From Dehalococcoidia bacterium (GTDB taxonomy: Bacteria > Chloroflexota > Dehalococcoidia > SZUA-161 > SpSt-899): 42,837 nt of DNA. The stretch is from assembly GCA_023271515.1 (NCBI GenBank), contig JALPXQ010000002.1, positions 1-42,837 on the forward strand. Reading direction: 5' to 3'. This document shows, piece by piece, positions 25,386-32,649 of this stretch (positions within the stretch are counted from its first letter, which is position 1; each line of letters starts with the position of its first letter). Both the position numbers and the translations under genes were made by a program. The notes beneath the pieces were generated by a model. It saw only the letters and a program-made list of their open reading frames with translations, made no database searches and was not told the DNA's origin.

Positions 25386-26206
25386 AAATCCTGGTATCCA
25401 ACGACGATGGTATCTATGCCAGGGGACTCTGGGCTCTGGTAAGGGCACTCAAAGGGGTGGGCGAAGTCATAGTGGTGGCTCCTGACCGCCAGCAGAGTGC
25501 GGTGGGAACCTCGGTTACCCTTCATTACCCACTGAGGGTCAAGAAGGCGAAATCCCCATTAAGCGGGGTAGAGGCCTATTCGGTCGAAGGAACACCGGCC
25601 GATAGCGTGATCCTGGGCTTGCAGATGCTGGCAAAGGACGATGTTGACCTGGTCATCTCCGGAATTAACGAAGGGCTGAATTTAGGCAACGATGTTTTCA
25701 TCTCCGGGACGGTCGGTGCTGCTCTTCAGGGATACTTCTACGATATTCCTGCCATTGCCATCTCCGCTGCCCTGGTAGAGAATAAGGTGCGGTTCGATAC
25801 CGCTGCCAGGATAGGAGCATTGCTGGCAAAGAAGGTTGAGCAGAAGGATTTGCTCCCCGGAATCCTCCTCAACGTAAACCTGCCCCACTTGCCCCTCAGG
25901 AAGATTCAGGGAATTGAGGCAACGAGGCTCGGCCGCAGAAGCTACCGGGATGACATCAAGAAGGGGAACGACGGCAGAAGGGACTATTATTGGATCGTGC
26001 GCAGCGAACCTGAACGGGGTGAGGAGAAGGGAACCGATATATGGGCCGTACGGCACGACAAGATCTCGATCACCATGCTTCGAGGCAACCTGGCCAATTC
26101 GAGCCGGATGAGTCACCTGGAAAGCTTGTGTTCCTCACTCTTTGCGGAACTTGGCTACGCAGGTTCAAAGTTCCGGGGTTCACGGTTCACAGTTCGCAGT
26201 CACTAG
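25382..26206 (+). CDS. surE: 5'/3'-nucleotidase SurE
   Basis: A 274-residue survival protein E, a metal-dependent nucleotidase. It starts at TTG 25382 (KILVSNDDGIYARGLWAL with the metal Asp pair). VVAPDRQQSAVGTSVTLHYPLR, EGTPADSVILGL and SGINEGLNLGNDVFISGTVGAA are all canonical. The last dozen or so codons (GSKFRGSRFTVRSH) are the translated start of the stuttering repeat at 26162, so the native C-terminus has been replaced or extended by repeat sequence. It ends the fbp-to-surE gene run. Confidence 0.94.
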   Translation: MKILVSNDDGIYARGLWALVRALKGVGEVIVVAPDRQQSAVGTSVTLHYPLRVKKAKSPLSGVEAYSVEGTPADSVILGLQMLAKDDVDLVISGINEGLNLGNDVFISGTVGAALQGYFYDIPAIAISAALVENKVRFDTAARIGALLAKKVEQKDLLPGILLNVNLPHLPLRKIQGIEATRLGRRSYRDDIKKGNDGRRDYYWIVRSEPERGEEKGTDIWAVRHDKISITMLRGNLANSSRMSHLESLCSSLFAELGYAGSKFRGSRFTVRSH

Positions 26207-26260
26207 TCACTAGTCACCAGTCACTAGTCACCTTTCACTCAGCCCTCAGCCTTCAGCCTT
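26162..26260. repeat. Stuttering repeat: GGTTCACGG, CTAGTCACTAGTCAC, CAGCCTTCAGCC words
   Basis: Three word families follow one another: GGTTCA.GGTTCAC variants, at least four CTAGTCAC copies, then CTTTCACTCAGCCCTCAGCCTTCAGCCTT. The first part lies inside the 3' end of surE. Confidence 0.75.
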
Positions 26261-26266
26261 AATTGC

Positions 26267-26296
26267 TTGACTCGACGATACGTCTTTTGCTAACAT
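26267..26296 (+). promoter_or_regulatory. tRNA-Ala promoter
   Basis: TTGACT (26267-26272) and TAACAT (26291-26296), 18-bp spacer. The start would fall a few bases before the tRNA. Confidence 0.55.
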
Positions 26297-26307
26297 TAAA
26301 GAGCCTG

Positions 26308-26380
26308 GGGGATATAGCTCAATTGGGAGAGCGCGGCGTTCGCATCGCCGAGGTTGGGGGTTCGAGTCCCCCTATCTCCA
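26308..26380 (+). tRNA. tRNA-Ala (anticodon CGC)
   Basis: A full cloverleaf by eye: acceptor GGGGATA/TATCTCC (one G-U), D-arm beginning AGCTC, anticodon arm CGGCG-TTCGCAT-CGCCG giving anticodon CGC, and T-arm GGGGG-TTCGAGT-CCCCC, with discriminator A. CCA is not encoded. It decodes GCG. Confidence 0.92.
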
Positions 26381-26599
26381 GACCCGGCACCCACGATAAA
26401 CACTAGGGGTGGGGTGAGAGGAGGTCCCATCGAAGGCGATCTCAGCAGGATGATTTTTGTAAACAGAACGGAATCTCCAAGGTCTCCGGGAATCACTGCT
26501 ACGAAATGCTCCTCGGGAGCGAACGATCGGTAGTCCCACCCCTCCACTGACTGCTGGCTGATTGCTGAAATCTGAGGACTGAGAGTTTACGAGGTCTGG

Positions 26600-27454
26600 T
26601 TGAACGTCTTACCTGACGACCTCTGGCTGGAGGTGAACCGGGGACAAACCGTCTGGGAGGCGCTGCAAAATGAGGACGTGGAGCTCGAGGGGGACTGCGG
26701 CGGACTGGGAAAATGTGGCAAGTGCAAAGTGAGAATCCTCTCGTCCACAGGTCCTCCGTCACAAGAATCAGTGGAACTCCTCGATGAGGACGAACTCAAA
26801 GGGGGCATTCACCTTGCTTGCCGTACCGAGGTCAACGAGGATACGGTGGTCTACTTCGGAGAATCCGATCCCGGTCGGGAATATGTCCAGATTCTGAAGA
26901 CCGGCCATCGGCCGCTTTTTCATTTGAATCCCCTGGTAGATCAGCGGCCTGTCACATTGCTTTCCAGCCATCGGGATGAGGGGTTTTCCGATCTCGACCG
27001 GATCAAACTAGCCAGGGGTCCGGATTATGAACACATGAAGGCCTCGCTACACTGTCTTCGCACGTTACCTCAAATGTTGCAGGAAACCCAGTCAAGGGAT
27101 ATGAACCTCATCATCAAGCAGCTTCTGCAAGTAGGTGGGCTGGATCCAAATGACATCTTCGTGGCGGTTGCCGCGGGGCACACCACCATGCAGCACCTTT
27201 TTCTGAGATTGAATCCGCTGGGGATCGCCGAAGCGCCCTTCGCTCCCGTTTTGACCGATGGACTGACTGTAAAAGCGACGGATGTGGACCTGCGATTACA
27301 TCCGGAGGCCCTGCTTTATATGATACCGGTGAAATCCGGCTATATCGGTGGTGACCTGATCAGCGTCATGCTGGCTTCCGGGGTAGCTGAACAGGGGAAC
27401 CTTATTCCACGACGCTTATCTTTCCCTTTGGTTCCGCTACTATTTCTCCAATGA
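26600..27454 (+). pseudogene. Truncated RACo-type ASKHA activator with 2Fe-2S domain
   Basis: The N-terminus is a plant-type 2Fe-2S ferredoxin domain: VNRGQTVWEALQNEDVELEGDCGGLGKCGKCKVRI, then HLACRTEV supplies the fourth cysteine. The central domain follows (LLQVGGLDPNDIFVAVAAGHTTMQHLFL, ending SGYIGGDLISVMLASGVAEQG). Family members (DUF4445, reductive activators of corrinoid proteins) are about 500-620 residues and continue with an ATP-binding ASKHA domain (DIGTNGE...), which is absent. The frame runs into the antisense of selD and stops at 27454. Coding match ends at about 27400, exactly where selD ends, so a deletion joined the two genes. The first codon is a TTG (26600) and the original start is uncertain. 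Confidence 0.8.
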
Positions 27455-28448
27455 TGGCTGCCTCTCTGTGGTCGGTATAGTGCAGCTTCTCAAGCAACAC
27501 TTTCGCCTTCTCCGGGGAAGTGGAGATCAGCAGCCCTCCCGAGGTCTGAGGATCGAAGAGAATGTCCGGTGCCCACTGAGGGACACCAGCGGCAAATTCC
27601 ACCATGGCAGCGCGAAAGGCCTTATTGCGAAATGCCCCACCGGGCACAACTCCCATTCGGGCGAATTCGATGGACCCGGCAAAGATGGGAACCGCGGAGT
27701 AAGAGATCTCTATTCCAATGGAGTTGTTCTGAACCATCTCGCAGGCGTGGCCCAAAAGTCCGAAGCCGGTTACGTCGGTGCAGGCGTGGACCCCCACCTC
27801 CTGCATCAACTGGGAGGCTCGTCTATTTAAAGCAGCCATCTGCTCGGTAACCATGCCTATGGCCTTCTCATCGGCCATGCCTGCCTTAATTGCCGTATTG
27901 ATAATACCCGTGCCCAGTGGCTTGGTAAGTATCAGGCTATCGCCGGGCACTGCCCCCGAATTGAGCACGATCTTGCACGGATGGATTACCCCGGTAACGG
28001 AGAGGCCGTACTTGAGTTCGGGGTCGTCCACGCTATGCCCTCCCACCAGGGTCACCTCCGCCTCGTGGAGCTTATCCATCCCTCCACGCAGAATGTCCCT
28101 CAAAATGGCTAGGTCCATCGATCTGCTGGGGAAACAGACGAGGTTCATTGCCGTGACTGGCTTGCCGCCCATGGCGTACACATCGCCCAGGGCATTGGCG
28201 GCAGCGATGCGGCCGAAGTCGTAGGGATTATCGACGACGGGCGTGAAGAAATCGACGGTCTGGATGATGGCCAGATCGTCGGTTAGCCGGTAGACGCCGG
28301 CATCATCAAGGCTATCGAATCCCACAATCAAGTTGGGATCGTGGGGGATTTCCAGGCCACGCAACGCCTTGTCCAGGTCCCCTGGACTGAGCTTGGCGGC
28401 TCAGCCGGCGCCGCTGACGGATTCGGTTAGACGAAGGACTTTATCCAT
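27402..28448 (-). CDS. selD: Selenophosphate synthase, selenocysteine-containing
   Basis: SelD makes selenophosphate from selenide and ATP. The frame from ATG 28448 starts MDKVLRLTESVSGAG, then an in-frame TGA at 28401-28403 (codon 16), then AAKLSPGDLDKALRGLEIP. The family motif is GAG(C/U)AAKIGP, so this TGA sits exactly at the catalytic Cys/Sec position and reads as selenocysteine. A hairpin follows at the distance expected of a bacterial SECIS. The rest is intact: DDAGVYRL, QTVDFFTP, ANALGDVYAMGGKP, HSVDDPELKYGLSVTG and DILFDPQTSGGLL, to a total of 348 residues. It follows the yedE cluster in the same orientation. The upstream leader holds a stuttering repeat. Confidence 0.9.
28371..28387 (-). 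promoter_or_regulatory. SECIS-like hairpin in selD
   Basis: Starting 13 nt after the UGA, GTCCAGG-GGA-CCTGGAC forms a perfect 7-bp stem with a G-containing loop. An outer GCC/GGC pairing is also possible. Position and shape fit a bacterial SECIS recognised by SelB. A fold or SelB-binding test was not done. Confidence 0.6.
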
Positions 28449-28514
28449 TTTTCTCTCCAAAAGGTCGATAAGCGCCTATTCAGCCACAGAGCACACCGAG
28501 ATCACAGGGTTTAT

Positions 28515-28579
28515 AGCGTGTAGCGCATAGCGGGTAGAGGATAGGGAGGCTACACCCTACCTGCTACCCCCTACACGCT
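28515..28579. repeat. Stuttering inverted repeat, AGCGTGTAG/CTACACGCT words
   Basis: Words AGCGTGTAG, AGCGCATAG and CGGGTAG on the left are complemented by CTACACCCTAC, CTGCTACCC and CTACACGCT on the right. It ends at the stop codon of the DUF3343 gene. Confidence 0.65.
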
Positions 28580-28830
28580 TATATCTGATGTATCCCCTGG
28601 ATTTCCAACTTGCTTCGGCCAAGTATTCCCTCAACCTTCAGCTCGTCGGCCCGCTCGAACCGAATACAGATGCCACAGTCCGAACTCAGATGCCGCGGCA
28701 CGGGAATCATCTTCAAAGGCACGCCTTCCGCCTTCAGCAGCTTCTCGGCGCGGAGCGCCCCGCTTATCGAGTGAAAGAGTACCACGCAGCGGCTCCCATA
28801 CTTATTGTTTTCTCTGTCCTTAGAGGCCAA
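28579..28830 (-). CDS. DUF3343 protein, putative selenium/sulfur carrier
   Basis: An 83-residue DUF3343 protein: VVLFHSISGALRAEKLLKAEGVPLKMIPVPRHLSSDCGICIRF. The CGIC pair near the middle is the conserved feature, and the family occurs beside selD, yedE and cysteine desulfurases in selenium-using anaerobes. Its biochemical role is not established to my knowledge; a carrier role is suggested by context. The likely start is TTG 28830, overlapping the end of the desulfurase gene by 11 nt with AAGGGC just upstream. Longer reading would overlap the desulfurase further. Confidence 0.78.
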   Translation of the reverse strand: MASKDRENNKYGSRCVVLFHSISGALRAEKLLKAEGVPLKMIPVPRHLSSDCGICIRFERADELKVEGILGRSKLEIQGIHQI

Positions 28831-29983
28831 TGCCCTTACCCATACTGGCAATATTGCAGACTGCCCTGAGGACGATGTCTGCCTCATCCTCGGTAGTGAA
28901 GTAACCGGGACTCACCCGAACTGTTCCCCCGGGGAATGTCCCCAATGTCTTGTGTGCTATGGGTGCGCATTGCAGCCCCGGCCGACACAGAATATCATAC
29001 TCCTCCTCGAGCCGCATTGCCACCTCTGAAGAGGCTATCCCGGCGATATTGAAGGAAAGCACTGCCACCTGTTCTCGTGCATCGCCGCTACCGTAGAGGG
29101 TGACCCCGGGAATCGCTCCAAGCCCCTCGATAAGGAGATACATCACCTTCTCCTCCTTTTCTCGTAGAGCATCTACGCCCTGGGATAAGACGAACTGCAC
29201 CCCCGCCCCCAACCCTGCCAATCCCACCGTGTTAGGCGTACCGCTTTCGTACTTATCGGGCAGGAAATCGGGCTGGTGCTCCGAATCCGACCGGCTGCCG
29301 GTGCCACCATGCATCAAGGGCTCAACTACATCCTCCACACCCTGGCGAATGTAGAGCCCGCCAGTTCCCTGCGGGCCAAAGAGGGATTTGTGCCCGGTGA
29401 ACGCCAGGAGATCGACCTTCATAAAGGATACGTCCAGAGGATAGGCGCCGGCGCTTTGAGCGGCATCGACGCAGAAGAGCACCCCATGCCGGCGGGCAAT
29501 TGCACCTACTTCGATCACCGGAAGTAGGGTCCCCACCACATTGGAGGCATGATTCAGGACAATGAGCCGCGTGTTTGGCTTGATCGCCTTTTCAATTCCG
29601 CCAGGATCGAGAAAACCCTCCTTTGAGCAACTGACCACGGTTAGCTCAACCCCCCTCTCCTGCAGGGCGCGAAGGGGGCGCATCACCGAGTTATGCTCCA
29701 TGCTGCTGGTGATAGCGTGATCGCCCGGGCGTAAGACCCCGTTTATCGCGACATTTAGTGCCTCGGTGGCGTTGCTGGTAAAGATAATGCGCAGCGGGTC
29801 ATCGATATTAAAGAGCCGGGCCAACGACTCCCTGGTCTCATAAACGACGCGCCCAGCCTCGATGGAAAGCCGGTGCCCGGAGCGGCCCGGACTGGCGCCC
29901 ACCTGACGCATGAAGTTATTCATCGCCTGATAGACCACCTCCGGCTTGGGCCAGGAGGTAGCAGCGTTATCGAGGTAGATCAT
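28820..29983 (-). CDS. Class V aminotransferase, cysteine desulfurase/selenocysteine lyase-like
   Basis: A 387-residue PLP enzyme. IYLDNAATSWPKPEVV is the start of the TIGR01977 type (cysteine desulfurase family seen with selenium genes). FTSNATEALN, MEHNSVMRPL, CVDAAQSAG and FTGHKSLFGPQGTGGLYI, which contains the PLP lysine, follow. The C-terminal EEYDILCRPGLQCAPIAHKTLGT holds the active-site cysteine loop. It probably mobilises selenium (or sulfur) for SelD. AGGTGCTCT precedes the ATG at 29983. It sits between the TusA-like and DUF3343 genes in one operon. Confidence 0.88.
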   Translation of the reverse strand: MIYLDNAATSWPKPEVVYQAMNNFMRQVGASPGRSGHRLSIEAGRVVYETRESLARLFNIDDPLRIIFTSNATEALNVAINGVLRPGDHAITSSMEHNSVMRPLRALQERGVELTVVSCSKEGFLDPGGIEKAIKPNTRLIVLNHASNVVGTLLPVIEVGAIARRHGVLFCVDAAQSAGAYPLDVSFMKVDLLAFTGHKSLFGPQGTGGLYIRQGVEDVVEPLMHGGTGSRSDSEHQPDFLPDKYESGTPNTVGLAGLGAGVQFVLSQGVDALREKEEKVMYLLIEGLGAIPGVTLYGSGDAREQVAVLSFNIAGIASSEVAMRLEEEYDILCRPGLQCAPIAHKTLGTFPGGTVRVSPGYFTTEDEADIVLRAVCNIASMGKGIGL

Positions 29984-30019
29984 AGAGCACCTCCGCCCCC
30001 GCATACCAAGAACTTCAGC

Positions 30020-30238
30020 CTACTTGCCCGCAGGGGCCAACTGGAGCCTATACCCATCGAGAACCTGTTCTACCTTAACCGAATATCCCCTGCTTCGGGC
30101 GAGGCGAGATACATTTTCCCTGGCAACCTCGCTATCCACGAGTACGATAACCGGCTTACCTGGATGCCCATCAAGGGCCTGAGTGGTTTTCACCACCGGT
30201 ATGGGGCAGGAGAAGCCTCGCGCATCAACTTCAATCAT
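30020..30238 (-). CDS. TusA/SirA-like sulfurtransferase, YedF-type N-terminal domain
   Basis: A 72-residue protein of the TusA fold: MIEVDARGFSCPIPVVKTTQAL, with the carrier cysteine in the CPxP motif. VIVLVDSEVARENVSRLARSRGYSV matches the second half. Selenium-cluster YedF proteins often have an extra DsrE-like domain; here only the TusA half is present. AAGGAG lies 7 bases before the ATG at 30238, and the gene starts 15 bp after the yedE stop. A persulfide or selenide relay between YedE and the desulfurase/SelD is the contextual inference. Confidence 0.88.
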   Translation of the reverse strand: MIEVDARGFSCPIPVVKTTQALDGHPGKPVIVLVDSEVARENVSRLARSRGYSVKVEQVLDGYRLQLAPAGK

Positions 30239-30252
30239 CTCTTTGCTCCTTA

Positions 30253-31305
30253 TCATGTCCTGTCGCGCATAAGAAAGCCCACGCTTGCAGCGAAAACCAG
30301 CCCCACGATGACCGCTACCTGTCCAAAGTCTGTTGGACCATCTGGGGTTGAGGCCAACAGGAAATTGTGGGCAAAGGCAGCCCCCGCGAAGAACCCAAGA
30401 ACAGTTATCCCGGCGTCGGTATCGCCCTCCCCGGAGAGGATCGTTTGCCGCAATGGACAGCCGCCGAGAAGGACCGAACCCAATCCAACCAGGACCATGC
30501 CGAGAAAATTCCACAGATGATTGGTGTGAGCCACCGGCTGGCCCTCAAATCCCCAGCTCACATGCCCCAGGATCAGATTTAGGAGAAGTGCCCCGACGAA
30601 GAAGCCTGCTATCCCACCGAACAGGTGAGTATTCTTAATAAGAAAAAGGTCGCGCCAACCACCGACCATACACATCCGTGTTCGTTGCACCAGGATGCCC
30701 CCCCCAAGTCCGGCAAGTAGCGCTATCCAAAGTGCGACATGCGTCGCCCCCGGCCCCTTCTCGCTCTCAAAGATGAATCCCGGCGGGAAGATAGCCAGGA
30801 GTAGCAGTGCGAGCATTGCCACGGGCATGATCCATCCATTTGCCCTTTTCGTCGCGGATGACCGGCCGAGGTTAAAGCCTTGCTTGAGAAACAAGATGCC
30901 GATAACTGCCCCCAGAATGAGGCCGGCTACGGCAGTGATGCCGTTGAGGTCTCCCCCGGCGAGGCGAAGAAGTGCCCGTATGGGACAGCCGAGAAAGACC
31001 AGTGCCCCGATCATGACAAAAGCTCCCAGGAAGAAACGCACCATCGGCGAGGAACCACCCCGGGCGCGAAACTCTCTAAATCCATAAGCGGAGATGAATG
31101 CCCCCAGCACAAAGCCGATTATCTCCGGACGAATATACTGCACCACACCGACACGATGCAAGCCAAGCGCCCCGGCAATATCTCGATAGAAACAGGCAAC
31201 ACAGATGCCCATGTTCCCCGGATTGCCCCACTCGACAAGCAGTGATCCCAGCGCCCCAAAGATGAGGCCGGCGAGGATGATCATTATTCTCGACGATATA
31301 GCCAT
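30253..31305 (-). CDS. yedE: YedE-type membrane transporter, selenium associated
   Basis: A 350-residue membrane protein with about nine or ten helices, two YeeE/YedE repeats and the conserved cysteines ICVACFYRDI, FLGCPIRALLRLAGGD, RTRMCMVGGWRDL and LGGCPLRQTILSGEGD. Duplicated GCPxR motifs are diagnostic of the family (TIGR04112-like), thought to import selenium or sulfur species in selenium-metabolising organisms. It is first in the operon yedE-tusA-desulfurase-DUF3343, under a strong promoter, with AGGAGG before the ATG at 31305. Confidence 0.9.
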   Translation of the reverse strand: MAISSRIMIILAGLIFGALGSLLVEWGNPGNMGICVACFYRDIAGALGLHRVGVVQYIRPEIIGFVLGAFISAYGFREFRARGGSSPMVRFFLGAFVMIGALVFLGCPIRALLRLAGGDLNGITAVAGLILGAVIGILFLKQGFNLGRSSATKRANGWIMPVAMLALLLLAIFPPGFIFESEKGPGATHVALWIALLAGLGGGILVQRTRMCMVGGWRDLFLIKNTHLFGGIAGFFVGALLLNLILGHVSWGFEGQPVAHTNHLWNFLGMVLVGLGSVLLGGCPLRQTILSGEGDTDAGITVLGFFAGAAFAHNFLLASTPDGPTDFGQVAVIVGLVFAASVGFLMRDRT

Positions 31306-31326
31306 GATAAGCCTCCTGTGTCAGAT

Positions 31327-31356
31327 AGTATATCATAGAGGAAATCAATGTGTCAA
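31327..31356 (-). promoter_or_regulatory. Selenium-operon promoter
   Basis: TTGACA (31351-31356) and TATACT (31327-31332), 18-bp spacer, minus strand, just upstream of yedE. Consensus quality is high. Confidence 0.82.
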
Positions 31357-31456
31357 ATAGCAATAATGGATAGTTGCGGCCTTGCCGATAGAACTGTCCT
31401 ATATCGATATACTCTTCTATAAACTACATTATGTCCAGTTGTCACCTGATTATCCC

Positions 31457-31935
31457 TCACCCCCGTATTCGAGAGCGGGCAATGGAGCATGAGATAACAG
31501 CCGTGCCGGCGATGCTGCCAGGGTAACCGGTGAGTATAGTAGCATCGAGACGCCCAATATCCACCCCCAGCTCCAGCGCCGTCGTGGCCACCGCCCCCAG
31601 GAGTTTTCCTTTGAAGAGTTCTCGTTCGATCATACATGTAGATCAGCTCCACCAGCTTGCGGGTTCGGGCAAAGGCGAGACTACGCATGACTTGAGCCGT
31701 AGCGAGCGTAGATGCGCCAGAGACGGCGGACTACGTTAGCTACATGCGCAGCGGCCTGATGGCTGTATAGAGGAAATAGATGACTCGCCTCCAGCGCAGT
31801 CTGAAGGGCGGGTTGCAAGGGCTTTTCTAATTGCTGATGCCGGGCTTCGCGGGGCGGAATATATTCCCGATGGACGATCTGATCGTGATAGAAGGGGAGC
31901 TTCCTGAGGTGATCGAGAAAGGCTGGAGTATCCAT
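31457..31935 (-). pseudogene. YprA/MrfA-type DEAH helicase, collapsed by internal deletions
   Basis: The ATG at 31935 opens the N-terminus: DTPAFLDHLRKLPFYHDQIVHREYIPPREARHQQLEKPL and LYSHQAAAHVAN, normally followed by Walker A. Instead VRRLWRIYARYGSS (a block about 150 residues further on) follows, then in another frame RSLAFARTRKLVELIYMYDR, then in a third frame LFKGKLLGAVATTALELGVDIGRLDATILTGYPGSIAGT, after which the frame ends at 31457. All four pieces are recognisable parts of the helicase linked to DUF1998 (about 750 residues) and keep the right order. About 150 of the 750 residues remain and the ATPase is certainly dead. Confidence 0.85.
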
Positions 31936-31954
31936 CCCTATGGGCCTGACCCCA

Positions 31955-32248
31955 CTAAAAGGCGTGCAGAATCTCAATCCGGTAATCCAGAATCTCGGCA
32001 TCCCCTCTGATGTACCCAATGAAATCCATCACCTTCGAGAGGAGTTCATTGGCATGGCGACCATCATTGCTCACGCACGCCACACCCAATGTGGCCAGTT
32101 GCCAGAGATCGTGATTCTCGACCTCGGCAATGGCGACATTGAACTTGTTCTCCACCCGACTGGTAATCGATTTCAGAACCTTACGCTTGCTCTTGAGAGA
32201 GCCATTTTCGGGCAGACGAAGCCTTACCCATAATGCTCCAATGCTCAT
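31955..32248 (-). CDS. DUF503 (YlxP-like) protein
   Basis: A 97-residue DUF503 protein: VRLRLPENGSLKSKRKVLKSI, RVENKFNVAIAEVENHDLWQLATLGVACVSNDG, then a terminal helix. In Bacillus-type genomes the relative ylxP lies in the infB-rbfA region; here it stands between a zinc-ribbon gene and the helicase relic. The function is unknown. The ATG at 32248 begins the family fold. Confidence 0.85.
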   Translation of the reverse strand: MSIGALWVRLRLPENGSLKSKRKVLKSITSRVENKFNVAIAEVENHDLWQLATLGVACVSNDGRHANELLSKVMDFIGYIRGDAEILDYRIEILHAF

Positions 32249-32295
32249 CGTTTCAGCAGCTATTCTGTCTTTGATTCCCAGAACGATTCTGAACT

Positions 32296-32589
32296 CTAGC
32301 GCTGGTCTTTTAGATTGCCAAAGCAGTCACTGCAGTAGACCGGGCGGTCACCTCGAGGTTGAAAAGGTACCTCACACTCAGATCCACAAGCGGCGCACAC
32401 CGCTTTATGCATCTCGCGTGGCCCTTGATAACCGAAGCGCCCTCCTCGCCTTCTGTCGCGCCGGCAGTCTGGACAGCGGCCGGGTTCGTTGAGCAGGCCG
32501 CGTGATTCGTAGAACTCCTGCTCCCCGGCTGTGAAAGTAAACTGCTGGCCGCAATCGCGACAAACCAAGGTCTTGTCCGCAAATGCCAT
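32296..32589 (-). CDS. Double zinc-ribbon protein (zf_Tbcl plus CxxC-x20-CxxC)
   Basis: A 97-residue protein. Residues 1-40 (DKTLVCRDCGQQFTFTAGEQEFYES, then CPDCR) match the probable zinc ribbon PF13451. The second half (AVCAACGSECEVPFQPRGDRPVYCSDC) is a CxxC-x20-CxxC zinc-binding domain; an Arg/Gly-rich linker joins them. These small proteins are common in Dehalococcoidia-like and candidate phyla; the function is unknown, possibly nucleic-acid binding. The ATG at 32589 is the better start, since four extra upstream codons break the usual N-terminus. Confidence 0.78.
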   Translation of the reverse strand: MAFADKTLVCRDCGQQFTFTAGEQEFYESRGLLNEPGRCPDCRRDRRRGGRFGYQGPREMHKAVCAACGSECEVPFQPRGDRPVYCSDCFGNLKDQR

Positions 32590-32649
32590 TGATCGACCCT
32601 CCAATTGTACTTACGGCTCCATTCTACATCATTGTCAGTTGGAATGCAA

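Noticed and set aside
26162..26260. CRISPR array
   Set aside because: The words are 7-11 bp, adjoin without unique spacers of constant length and vary in sequence; no cas genes are near.
27402..28366. SelD as a shorter protein starting at the TTG near 28366
   Set aside because: This would remove the active-site loop and lysine. Reading the UGA as selenocysteine restores the full family N-terminus with an ATG start.
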